From Candidatus Pelagibacterales bacterium (lineage in GTDB: Bacteria > Pseudomonadota > Alphaproteobacteria > TMED109): a stretch of DNA of 6,930 nt. The translations under genes and the position numbers were made by a program. The stretch is from NCBI GenBank assembly GCA_002684605.1, contig NYVM01000004.1, forward strand, positions 33,380 through 40,309. Reading direction: 5' to 3'. Below, piece after piece: positions 1-5,994 of the stretch. Under the pieces are notes generated by a model. That model did not search any database. It saw nothing but the letters and a program-made list of their open reading frames with translations, and was not told the origin of the DNA. Numbering within the stretch: the stretch's first letter is position 1; every line of letters starts with the position of its first letter.

Positions 1-84
1 ATAGGTGGAAAAACTATAAGAATTAAACTAACAAAAAATCAAAGCACTACTAGATTAATAGATATGTTAAATGGCAGCAATTAA
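1..84 (+). CDS. C-terminal tail of an unidentified protein (5' truncated)
   Basis: Frame 1 is open from the first base to a TAA at 82-84 and gives 27 residues, beginning IGGKTIRIKL and ending DMLNGSN. The mixture of charged and hydrophobic residues looks like ordinary coding sequence. It ends 32 bases before the DUF2125 gene on the same strand, so the two may be co-transcribed. The fragment is too short to identify the family and I do not assign a function. The main doubt is whether this open frame is a real gene end at all, since only 28 codons are visible. Confidence 0.5.
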   Translation: MGGKTIRIKLTKNQSTTRLIDMLNGSN

Positions 85-116
85 ATTATTTTTTAAAATA
101 AAAGTTTATAATAATA

Positions 117-1103
117 ATGCATAAAGCTCCCGGTTTAAAAATTATAATTATAACATTTATTATATTTTTATTTTCTATAGCATTATATATAATATGGTAT
201 TTTCAAATAGAAAAAATTTCTGCTCAAGAATTAAAGTCTGTACAAAACCAATTATTAAACAAAAACATTAATTTTACCTGGGAACAGGAATATAAATCTG
301 GTTTCCCATATCGGATTGAAAAAGAATTAAATAATATCAATATTAAATTTAAAAATATAAACCTGAGCACAGAAAAATTAAAAATAATTTATCAACCATG
401 GAATAAAAACCATGTAATTTTCTTAATACCAAATAATATTACTATACAGTATGGCCAAGAAAGAATTATAGTTAATAATTCAAAGCTTTTAGCTTCTTTA
501 ATTATTGATAAATTTTTTCATATAAACGCATCTATAGTATCAGATGAAATAAGTTTCAATTTTTTAAAAAAAAATTATGACTTTAATAAAGTTGAAATGC
601 ATTTAAAAACGAGTGATGAAGATGAATTAAGATTTGCTATTTTAGCAGATAAATTACTTTTGCCTCCATTATTTATCAAAAAAAATATAATCAATGCATT
701 ATATATTGATGGAGACCTTATAAACTATAAAAATTTTGATATTAATAGTTATTATAGTTGGCTTTATAAAGAAGGAGGAATAAATATTAAAAATTTTAAA
801 CTCGCTTTTAATGAAACAAATTTAAATGGGAATGCATTCTTAAGTTTAGATAAAAATTTTGATATTCAGAGTACTCTTTCTATATATTCAAATAATCTCA
901 ATAATATGTTTGTGCTTTTAGAACAAGATCAATTTATATCTAAAAATACTATAAAAAAAGCAAGCCTAATAATAAAAGCTATAGAAGTTGCCTCGGAATT
1001 ATCTAATCAGAAGGCTGCTTTTTCTATTAATATTCGAAGTGGCTACTTATATTTAATGGGAATTAAATTAATAGAAGTTCCAAATTTAAAAAATTTTTTA
1101 TAA
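117..1103 (+). CDS. DUF2125 family membrane-anchored envelope protein
   Basis: The product is 328 residues, close to the usual length of DUF2125 proteins, an uncharacterised family found mainly in Alphaproteobacteria. One hydrophobic segment at about residues 8-28 looks like an uncleaved signal anchor, which would place the rest in the periplasm. Family-like features are the early SGFPYRIEKEL segment (about residues 61-71), long beta-type alternation through the middle, and a C-terminal GYLYLMGIKL segment before the end. The ATG at 117 is the first start after an in-frame stop at 99-101. No clear Shine-Dalgarno sequence precedes it. In many alphaproteobacteria this gene lies beside tyrA; here it converges on tyrA with a single base between the stop codons. 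Lysine, asparagine and isoleucine are very abundant, as expected from base composition. Molecular function is unknown. Confidence 0.8.
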   Translation: MHKAPGLKIIIITFIIFLFSIALYIIWYFQIEKISAQELKSVQNQLLNKNINFTWEQEYKSGFPYRIEKELNNINIKFKNINLSTEKLKIIYQPWNKNHVIFLIPNNITIQYGQERIIVNNSKLLASLIIDKFFHINASIVSDEISFNFLKKNYDFNKVEMHLKTSDEDELRFAILADKLLLPPLFIKKNIINALYIDGDLINYKNFDINSYYSWLYKEGGINIKNFKLAFNETNLNGNAFLSLDKNFDIQSTLSIYSNNLNNMFVLLEQDQFISKNTIKKASLIIKAIEVASELSNQKAAFSINIRSGYLYLMGIKLIEVPNLKNFL

Positions 1104-1104
1104 A

Positions 1105-1992
1105 CTATTCTTGTTCTTCTGATATAATACCTTTTCTAATATCCCTAGTTTTTGAGAATAATTTCTCTAAAGCATCTCCATCTTTCCATCTAATACTTTT
1201 TTGTAAAGCCGTTAAATCTTCTATAAATCGGCCTAACATTTCTAAAACTGCACCACTATTATTCAAAAAAACATCTCTCCACATCACAGGGTCAGAAGCG
1301 GCAATTCTTGTGAAGTCTCTGAATCCACCAGCAGAATATTTTATAACTTCAGTTTTCAATTGGTCTTCTAATTCTGTTACTGTTCCCACTATAGAATAAG
1401 CAACTAAATGAGGAATATGCGATGTTATCGCAAGAACTCTATCATGATACTCAGCATCCATAATCGTGACTTTCATTCCTGCCTGTTGCCATATATAATC
1501 AACTTTTTTTATTGCATCCTTCGATGTATTTTTAGTCGGAGTTAATATGCACCATCTTCCTTTAAAAAGTTCTTCAAAACCAGACTCAGGGCCTGAATTT
1601 TCAGTTCCTGCAATAGGATGTCCTGGTACAAAATGAACACCTTTTGGTAATACTGGACTTATAGAATCTATAAGTCCTTTTTTTATAGAACCAACATCTG
1701 TAATAATAGCACCACTTTTTAATGAACTTGCAAACTCTTGGACAAGACTGCTCATTACACCTACAGGAACTCCAAGTATAATTAAGTCAGAGTTTTTTAC
1801 GGATTGTTTAATATCATCATATATATAGTCAGCTATATTTAAGTCTTTAATTTTTAAAAGTGTTTGTTTTCTTCTAGAGTAAGCACATATTTCCTTCGCT
1901 AATGATTTAGATTTAAAAACTCTAGCTAAAGAAGAGTTGATTAATCCAAATCCTATAAATGTTACTCTATTAAAAGTAAAAAATTTATCCAT
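1105..1992 (-). CDS. tyrA: Prephenate/arogenate (cyclohexadienyl) dehydrogenase
   Basis: This cytoplasmic enzyme oxidatively decarboxylates prephenate (or arogenate) with NAD(P)+ on the way to tyrosine. The 295-residue product has an N-terminal Rossmann domain with the dinucleotide loop GFGLINS (residues 14-20). GHPIAGTENSGP follows, whose histidine (H125) matches the catalytic histidine of the family. Next come SHIPHLVA (about 191-198) and GGFRDFTRIA, whose arginine (R225) is the expected substrate-binding residue. A frame extension to an ATG at 2028 exists, but the start at 1992 is better: AAGGAA lies 6 bases upstream and the Rossmann strand then begins at the usual distance. It is the second gene of an operon with chorismate mutase, 10 bases downstream; its ribosome binding site overlaps the upstream stop codon, which suggests coupled translation. 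Prephenate versus arogenate preference cannot be read from the sequence. Confidence 0.95.
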   Translation of the reverse strand: MDKFFTFNRVTFIGFGLINSSLARVFKSKSLAKEICAYSRRKQTLLKIKDLNIADYIYDDIKQSVKNSDLIILGVPVGVMSSLVQEFASSLKSGAIITDVGSIKKGLIDSISPVLPKGVHFVPGHPIAGTENSGPESGFEELFKGRWCILTPTKNTSKDAIKKVDYIWQQAGMKVTIMDAEYHDRVLAITSHIPHLVAYSIVGTVTELEDQLKTEVIKYSAGGFRDFTRIAASDPVMWRDVFLNNSGAVLEMLGRFIEDLTALQKSIRWKDGDALEKLFSKTRDIRKGIISEEQE

Positions 1993-1998
1993 CTTAAG

Positions 1999-2004
1999 TT
2001 CCTT
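1999..2004 (-). promoter_or_regulatory. Shine-Dalgarno sequence of tyrA (decides the start)
   Basis: On the minus strand AAGGAA lies 6 bases before the ATG at 1992-1990. It overlaps the TAA of the chorismate mutase gene (2005-2003). This supports the 295-residue form of TyrA over the 307-residue form beginning at 2028, which would overlap the upstream gene by 26 bases. Confidence 0.75.
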
Positions 2005-2836
2005 ATTGAAAAACGGCATATACACCAATAATTTTTAAACTAGCATTAAGGTTTAGTTTATTGTTTTCTATAACCTTTATTTTATCTTCTATTTCTTCTT
2101 CAGTAATTGCCTTAGATGCAAAAATAATTATAGATTTATTAGATTCTATAGCTCTTTCTGCAATAATAGTATAATTATCTGACGATAAGAGTGAAGTATA
2201 TTGTTGTACCTCTTTTGCTTTAGTCTCTATTGTAGCTAAAATAATATTTTTGTCTGCATATTCTATATTTTGTTTGCCTAAAATTAATGCCTGAGGAATT
2301 CCAATATAATTTTCTGAAATACTTCCTATTACAAAAATATTCGTAAAACACTTAAATTTTACCCACCAATCATTGTCATTACTCGGATAAGGTAAAATTG
2401 ATATATCTACCTCATTCTTATATAAGCTTTTCATAGATTCTAAAGCCGTCTTAGCCTTTTTCTTTTTTATATCTCTACCAAAATGATTATTCACTATTTT
2501 TTCTAACGTATAACTAAAACTTAAATTTAACTCTGCTTGCATAGCAATATATGAAGATATTAAATTCCTCCATATATTAATCAAAGAATTCTTAGATAAA
2601 TTACCTTTATGCCTATGAATAATCCTTTTTAATATTTCATGTTCTCTTGCTGGTCTATAAACTGTTATGTTAGATTCTTTAGATTTTTTCTTTTCTTCAA
2701 CCACCTTTTCAACTACTTCTGCTCTTTCAATTAATAAGTCATGGATTTTATTATCTATTCTATCTATATTTTCCCTAATTGTTTTTAGTGGATTTTTTGA
2801 TGTAGAACTATTATCTATAGATTTTTTAAGGGACAT
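2003..2836 (-). CDS. Chorismate mutase, AroQ fold, alphaproteobacterial long form
   Basis: This enzyme rearranges chorismate to prephenate, the branch point to phenylalanine and tyrosine. Residues about 17-102 form the helical AroQ-type mutase domain. Active-site equivalents visible are R21 (IRENID), R38 (LLIERAE), K49, R64-E65 (RPAREHEIL) and a glutamine near the end of the third helix (Q100). Residues about 105-277 form a second domain with VDISILPYPS followed by DWWVKF. That matches the C-terminal extension of alphaproteobacterial chorismate mutases of 280-300 residues. It resembles a degenerate prephenate dehydratase-like region, and I do not see a complete dehydratase active site. The ATG at 2836 has GGA 8 bases upstream. 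It is first in an operon with tyrA. In many relatives a hisC-type aminotransferase gene sits between the two; here it is absent. Some annotations call this gene pheA. Confidence 0.88.
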   Translation of the reverse strand: MSLKKSIDNSSTSKNPLKTIRENIDRIDNKIHDLLIERAEVVEKVVEEKKKSKESNITVYRPAREHEILKRIIHRHKGNLSKNSLINIWRNLISSYIAMQAELNLSFSYTLEKIVNNHFGRDIKKKKAKTALESMKSLYKNEVDISILPYPSNDNDWWVKFKCFTNIFVIGSISENYIGIPQALILGKQNIEYADKNIILATIETKAKEVQQYTSLLSSDNYTIIAERAIESNKSIIIFASKAITEEEIEDKIKVIENNKLNLNASLKIIGVYAVFQ

Positions 2837-2839
2837 AAC

Positions 2840-2867
2840 TTGATTCCAAAATTATTTAAACTATTAA
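2840..2867 (+). promoter_or_regulatory. Possible promoter of metX-metW
   Basis: TTGATT (2840-2845) and TATTAA (2862-2867) are separated by 16 bases and would start transcription near 2874. That is just ahead of the structured leader, which is where a riboswitch transcript should begin. In such AT-rich DNA, -10-like hexamers are common, so this is only a candidate. Confidence 0.25.
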
Positions 2868-2878
2868 TTAATGTATAT

Positions 2879-2929
2879 ATTATTAATATAAAAAAAACCA
2901 TTGGCATATAATAATTACAATTGCTAAAA
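2879..2929 (+). promoter_or_regulatory. Candidate SAM-II/SAM-V-like riboswitch aptamer upstream of metX
   Basis: A stem can form between 2879-2889 and 2906-2915 (ten A-U pairs, one bulged A). It closes a 16-base loop that ends ACCATTGGC. Downstream, CAAT (2918-2921) can pair with ATTG of the loop (2900-2903) to make an H-type pseudoknot, and GCTAAAA (2923-2929) follows at once. The order of stem, loop with ACC then UUG(G)CA, returning stem and GCUAAA(A) recalls the SAM-II and SAM-V aptamers, which control metX and other methionine genes in Alphaproteobacteria and marine bacteria. Against it: the stem has no G-C pairs, the loop has a run of A's where SAM-II has U's, and the GG expected after the A-run is missing. 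It could be a divergent family member or chance. Confidence 0.33.
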
Positions 2930-2938
2930 TATATATTC

Positions 2939-2967
2939 ATTAAAATATGTTACTAGTATATTTTAAT
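2939..2967 (+). repeat. Perfect 10-bp inverted repeat in the metX leader
   Basis: ATTAAAATAT (2939-2948) and ATATTTTAAT (2958-2967) are exact inverse complements around a 9-base centre. Two G-U pairs and one U-A pair can extend the RNA stem to 13 pairs with a 3-base loop. No T-run follows, so it is not an intrinsic terminator. It may be an RNA stem-loop acting as the expression platform of the leader, or a DNA operator for a dimeric regulator. It lies about 28 bases before the proposed metX start. Confidence 0.5.
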
Positions 2968-2991
2968 AATGAAAATAAAATAAAGAGATAA
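2947..2991 (+). CDS. Possible 14-residue leader ORF in frame with metX
   Basis: An ATG at 2947 opens a frame of 14 codons (MLLVYFNNENKIKR) closed by TAA at 2989-2991. It is in the same frame as metX, and only three bases separate its stop from the ATT at 2995 proposed as the metX start. No Shine-Dalgarno sequence precedes the ATG, and its first two bases lie in the left arm of the inverted repeat. It could be a leader peptide, the lost N-terminus of an interrupted metX, or meaningless. Confidence 0.2.
   Translation: MLLVYFNNENKIKR
2982..2989 (+). promoter_or_regulatory. Shine-Dalgarno-like sequence supporting an ATT start for metX
   Basis: AAAGAGAT matches the ideal AAGGAGGT at six of eight positions and ends 5 bases before the ATT at 2995, a normal spacing. 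The other in-frame candidates, ATT at 3004 and ATA at 3007, are too far away, so this site favours 2995. Confidence 0.4.
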
Positions 2992-2994
2992 AAA

Positions 2995-4119
2995 ATTAAT
3001 AATATTATAGGCAATATACAAAAACAATTTGGCCCAATTAAGCTAAGCCTTGAAGGTGGACAAACTTTAAAAGAAACGACCTTAGCTTACAGTACTTGGG
3101 GAACATTAAATAAAGAGAAATCTAATGCTATACTAATTTGCCACGCTTTAACAGGCGACCAATTTGTTACTGGAAAAAACCCTGTTACAAATAGAAATGG
3201 TTGGTGGGAAAATATAGTTGGACCAAATAAAATATTTGATACGAATAAATATTTCATTATTTGCTCTAATATTTTGGGAGGTTGCATGGGTACAACTGGG
3301 CCCTCCTCTATAAATAAACAAGAAGATATTGAATATGGCATGAAATTTCCTATTTTTACTATCAAAGATATGGTTAATTTGCAGCTTGCATTAATTGACA
3401 GCCTAAATATTGAACAATTATTTTCAGTAGTAGGTGGTTCTATGGGAGGAATGCAGGCTCTAGAATGGGCTTCTAGCTATCCAGAAAGAGTGTATTCCGC
3501 TATTCCTATAGCAACTTCTTATAGACATTCTGCACAAAATATTGCTTTTCATGAAGTGGGTAGGCAGGCTATAATGAATGATCCTAATTGGCAAAAAGGT
3601 AATTACTATAATACAAAGAATAAGCCACGCCATGGCTTATCTGTTGCTAGAATGATAGCTCATATAACTTATCTATCTGAAGGAGCTTTTCAAGAAAAAT
3701 TTGGAAGAGATATGCAAAGTAAAGTCTTATCATGGGGTTTTGATGCAGATTTTCAAGTTGAGAGCTATTTAAGACATCAAGGTATATCATTTGTTGATCG
3801 TTTTGACGCTAATAGTTACTTATATATAACAAGGGCAATGGATTATTTTGACCTTTCACACTCCTACGATGGAGATTTATTTCTAGCTTTTAAAAACACT
3901 AAGTGCAAATTACTCATAGTATCTTTTACAAGTGATTGGCTTTTTCCTAGTTCAGAAAGCTTGGCAATAGTAAAGGCGTTAAATAAAACTGCAGCAGATG
4001 TGAGTTTTGTAGAAGTCAATTCTGACAAAGGACATGATAGTTTTCTTTTAGAAGTGAAAGATTTTTATAAAATACTCAGTGGCTTTATATCTGGAGCTGC
4101 AAGAAAAAAAGGTATATAA
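2995..4119 (+). CDS. metX: Homoserine O-acetyltransferase/acyltransferase
   Basis: This cytoplasmic alpha/beta-hydrolase transfers an acyl group to the hydroxyl of L-homoserine, the first committed step of methionine synthesis. The frame gives about 374 residues, normal for MetX. Family landmarks in order are FGPIKL (12-17), LAYSTWGTLN, HALTGDQ, GWWENIVGP, LGGCMGTTGP (about 94-103) and the nucleophile elbow GGSMGG with S149. The acid follows in SDWLFP (D314), then the base in KGHDSF (H347). Acetyl versus succinyl preference cannot be settled by eye. The start is unusual: no ATG, GTG or TTG lies between an in-frame TAA (2989-2991) and the conserved N-terminus, and the next usual start, TTG at 3274, would remove about 93 conserved residues. 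ATT at 2995, behind a Shine-Dalgarno-like site, is the best choice. A nonsense mutation or sequence error is the alternative. metW follows after 4 bases. Confidence 0.9.
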   Translation: MNNIIGNIQKQFGPIKLSLEGGQTLKETTLAYSTWGTLNKEKSNAILICHALTGDQFVTGKNPVTNRNGWWENIVGPNKIFDTNKYFIICSNILGGCMGTTGPSSINKQEDIEYGMKFPIFTIKDMVNLQLALIDSLNIEQLFSVVGGSMGGMQALEWASSYPERVYSAIPIATSYRHSAQNIAFHEVGRQAIMNDPNWQKGNYYNTKNKPRHGLSVARMIAHITYLSEGAFQEKFGRDMQSKVLSWGFDADFQVESYLRHQGISFVDRFDANSYLYITRAMDYFDLSHSYDGDLFLAFKNTKCKLLIVSFTSDWLFPSSESLAIVKALNKTAADVSFVEVNSDKGHDSFLLEVKDFYKILSGFISGAARKKGI

Positions 4120-4123
4120 ATTA

Positions 4124-4735
4124 ATGTCGAAAAATTTAAATGAAAACTTAATATCCTCACTAATAGATAGAAATTCTAAAGTTCTAGATATTGGATGCGG
4201 TAATGGTGACCTTCTCTTCCATTTAGAAAAGGTTAAGAAAATTAATGGTCAAGGAATAGAGATAAGTCCAAATGGTGTACAAGAGTCAGTTTCTAAAGGG
4301 CTATCAGTTATTCAGGGTGATGCAGATATTGATTTGGCAAGCTTTCCTGATAATGCCTTTGATGTGGTGATTTTAAGTCACACCCTACAAGCTACTCATA
4401 AACCTAAAGAAGTACTGATAGAAATGCTTAGAATAGGAAAAAAATGCATTATCTCAATACCTAATTTTGGCTATTGGAAATATAGAATACAAATGTTATT
4501 TATTGGTGTTATGCCAGTTTCAAAAACATTATCAGAACCGTGGTATGCTACAGGTAATATTCATTTATGTACTTTAAAAGATTTCATAGAACTTTGTGAA
4601 TTGTTAAATATTTCTATTAATGAAGCCTTTAGAAATACAACTCATAGTATTAAAAAAATTAATAGGCCTAATAGCTATTTAAATAACTTATTATCTATTG
4701 AAGGGATATTCGTACTATCAAATAATTTAAATTAA
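4124..4735 (+). CDS. metW: Methionine biosynthesis protein MetW
   Basis: MetW is a small class I methyltransferase-fold protein that is nearly always encoded directly after metX in Proteobacteria. It supports or modulates homoserine acylation, although its precise biochemical role differs between reports. The 203-residue product, normal for the family, shows the SAM-binding loop VLDIGCGNGDLL (about 20-31). GIEIS follows at the second strand, then GLSVIQGDAD, VVILSHTLQA, IISIPNFGYW and the very characteristic NIHLCTLKDF segment. The ATG at 4124 is chosen because AAGGT lies 10 bases upstream inside the end of metX, and the product then starts just ahead of the first strand. A GTG at 4079 in the same frame would overlap metX by 41 bases and adds nothing conserved. 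Its TAA directly abuts the stop of the convergent amidase gene. Confidence 0.93.
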   Translation: MSKNLNENLISSLIDRNSKVLDIGCGNGDLLFHLEKVKKINGQGIEISPNGVQESVSKGLSVIQGDADIDLASFPDNAFDVVILSHTLQATHKPKEVLIEMLRIGKKCIISIPNFGYWKYRIQMLFIGVMPVSKTLSEPWYATGNIHLCTLKDFIELCELLNISINEAFRNTTHSIKKINRPNSYLNNLLSIEGIFVLSNNLN

Positions 4736-5836
4736 TCAATTCTTAGACTCAAAATACTCTTCTATAACTAATGCTATTGTATCCATTAATTTTTCTTGAA
4801 ATTTTATATCCTTTAACTTCTTCAAATCATTATTATTAGATAGAAAACCCATTTCAATTAATACCGAAGGAACATCTGGAGCCTTAAGTACTGCAAACCC
4901 AGCTTGTCTATGAGGTCGCCTAAGTAGATTAATTTTATTTTTTTTTAATTTATCTACAAATAATTCTGCAAATTCTATTGAACTATTTTTTGTTTCACGT
5001 CTACTTAAATCTATCAATATATCTGATACCGCTTTATCTAATTCACCTAAATCTAGCCCAGCAATGAGGTCTGATTTATTTTCTCTGTCCGCCAGAGCTT
5101 GAGCTAATTTATCTGATGCTTTTTCAGATAAAGAGTAAATACTAGTTCCACTTGTATTTTTATTTTGAGTTGAATCAGCGTGTATAGATATAAAAAGGTC
5201 TGGAGATTTACTTCTAGCATATTTGACTCTATTTTTTAGCCTGACATAATAGTCAGATGTTCTAGTTAAAAATACTTTAAAAGATTTTTTTTCTAGTTTT
5301 TTCTTTAAAATTTTTGCAGCCATTAAGGTTAGATCTTTTTCTTTAATATTTCTTCTAATAGCTCCTGGATCTGAACCTCCATGACCTGCATCAATGATAA
5401 TTATTTTTTTATTATTTATATTATTAGAAGATCTTTTTAAATTAATTTTTAAATTAATAACTGATATATGAGTTCCATTTTGTTTTATAATATAAGTTTT
5501 ACTTAATTTAATGACCTTTTTTTTTAGATCAAAAACTAGCCTAGATGTATTGTTTTCTTTTGAAGCTCTAATCTTTTCAAGATGTTTAAAATTAAAAGTG
5601 TTTTTAGAAAAATTATCAATATTTTTAACATCTATTACTAATCTTGAAGGTTTATTCAAGAGAAAAGCATTTAAAGATAAAACATTCTTACTAGTAAGAA
5701 TAAGACGGATATTATCATTTGACTCGTATATATTTATATCTAATGTTTTTGCATAAGAATAACCTAATGTAGGTATAAATAATAAAATACTAAGTGTAAA
5801 AATTATTACTTTAATGATTTTCATTACATTAAACAT
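4736..5836 (-). CDS. amiC: N-acetylmuramoyl-L-alanine amidase, periplasmic, AmiA/AmiB/AmiC type
   Basis: This zinc amidase cuts the bond between N-acetylmuramic acid and L-alanine in peptidoglycan, mainly to separate daughter cells. The 366-residue product begins with a signal peptide (basic then hydrophobic, to about residue 28, with possible cleavage after YSYA). An AMIN-like beta domain (about 31-130) probably targets it to the septum. The Amidase_3 domain follows. Expected zinc ligands are H152 (DAGHGG), E166 (IKEKDLT) and H219 (ISIHAD), and the catalytic glutamate is E328 (LIEMGF). The insertion of roughly 45 mostly helical residues near 236-280 matches the autoinhibitory region of AmiB/AmiC-type enzymes, which need LytM-domain activators. 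No LysM or SPOR domain is seen. AAGG lies 7 bases before the ATG at 5836, which favours it over the ATG at 5824. It is divergent from rne, a neighbour seen in other alphaproteobacteria. Confidence 0.92.
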   Translation of the reverse strand: MFNVMKIIKVIIFTLSILLFIPTLGYSYAKTLDINIYESNDNIRLILTSKNVLSLNAFLLNKPSRLVIDVKNIDNFSKNTFNFKHLEKIRASKENNTSRLVFDLKKKVIKLSKTYIIKQNGTHISVINLKINLKRSSNNINNKKIIIIDAGHGGSDPGAIRRNIKEKDLTLMAAKILKKKLEKKSFKVFLTRTSDYYVRLKNRVKYARSKSPDLFISIHADSTQNKNTSGTSIYSLSEKASDKLAQALADRENKSDLIAGLDLGELDKAVSDILIDLSRRETKNSSIEFAELFVDKLKKNKINLLRRPHRQAGFAVLKAPDVPSVLIEMGFLSNNNDLKKLKDIKFQEKLMDTIALVIEEYFESKN

Positions 5837-5889
5837 CTAATTACCTTAAAAAATATTATTTATTTTAATAAGCTGTTTTACAAAATGTA

Positions 5890-5918
5890 TTCATTGTTAT
5901 ACACATATACAATATAAA
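5890..5918 (+). promoter_or_regulatory. Possible rne promoter
   Basis: TTCATT (5890-5895) and TATAAA (5913-5918) are 17 bases apart. Only the -10 box is a good match (5 of 6). Transcription would begin near 5926 and give rne a leader of about 260 bases. The AT-rich background makes such matches common. Confidence 0.25.
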
Positions 5919-5994
5919 ACGAAGTAAAATAAAAAAATATAATTAAAAATAAACATTAATAAAAAAATATAAAGATTTCTTTCAAGGTATCATA

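Larger units (their letters stand above)
2837..2994. other. Divergent leader and promoter region between chorismate mutase and metX
   Basis: This 158-base non-coding spacer is almost all A and T. It must hold promoters for both the chorismate mutase-tyrA operon (leftward) and metX-metW (rightward). On the + strand it contains a possible promoter (2840-2867), a possible SAM-responsive aptamer (2879-2929), an inverted repeat (2939-2967) and a 14-codon ORF (2947-2991). No convincing leftward promoter could be picked out because so much of the sequence resembles a -10 box. Confidence 0.7.

Noticed and set aside
1087..1100. Palindrome TAAAAAATTTTTTA at the end of the DUF2125 gene as a bidirectional terminator
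   Set aside because: It has no G-C pairs and no room for a loop without breaking pairs. It is coding sequence (KNFL) in an AT-rich gene.
1993..2028. Extended N-terminus of TyrA starting at ATG 2028
   Set aside because: It overlaps the chorismate mutase gene by 26 bases and adds 12 residues unlike the family. The ATG at 1992 has a clear Shine-Dalgarno sequence.
3274..3276. TTG 3274 as the true start of MetX
   Set aside because: The same frame upstream encodes conserved MetX sequence (HALTGDQ, GWWENIVGP), so the protein must begin much earlier.
3087..3365. Minus-strand ORF of 92 codons
   Set aside because: It lies opposite conserved metX sequence and has no recognisable product. It is a shadow ORF.
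4079..4123. GTG start at 4079 for metW
   Set aside because: It lies within the 3' end of metX in another frame and encodes nothing MetW-like. ATG 4124 has AAGGT upstream and the right protein start.
4724..4735. Palindrome TAATTTAAATTA at the end of metW as a terminator
   Set aside because: It is only 12 bases of A and T with no loop or T-run, and is explained by base composition and the coding sequence.
5511..5756. Plus-strand ORF of 81 codons
   Set aside because: It is antisense to the AMIN region of the amidase gene, with no supporting ribosome binding site or motif.
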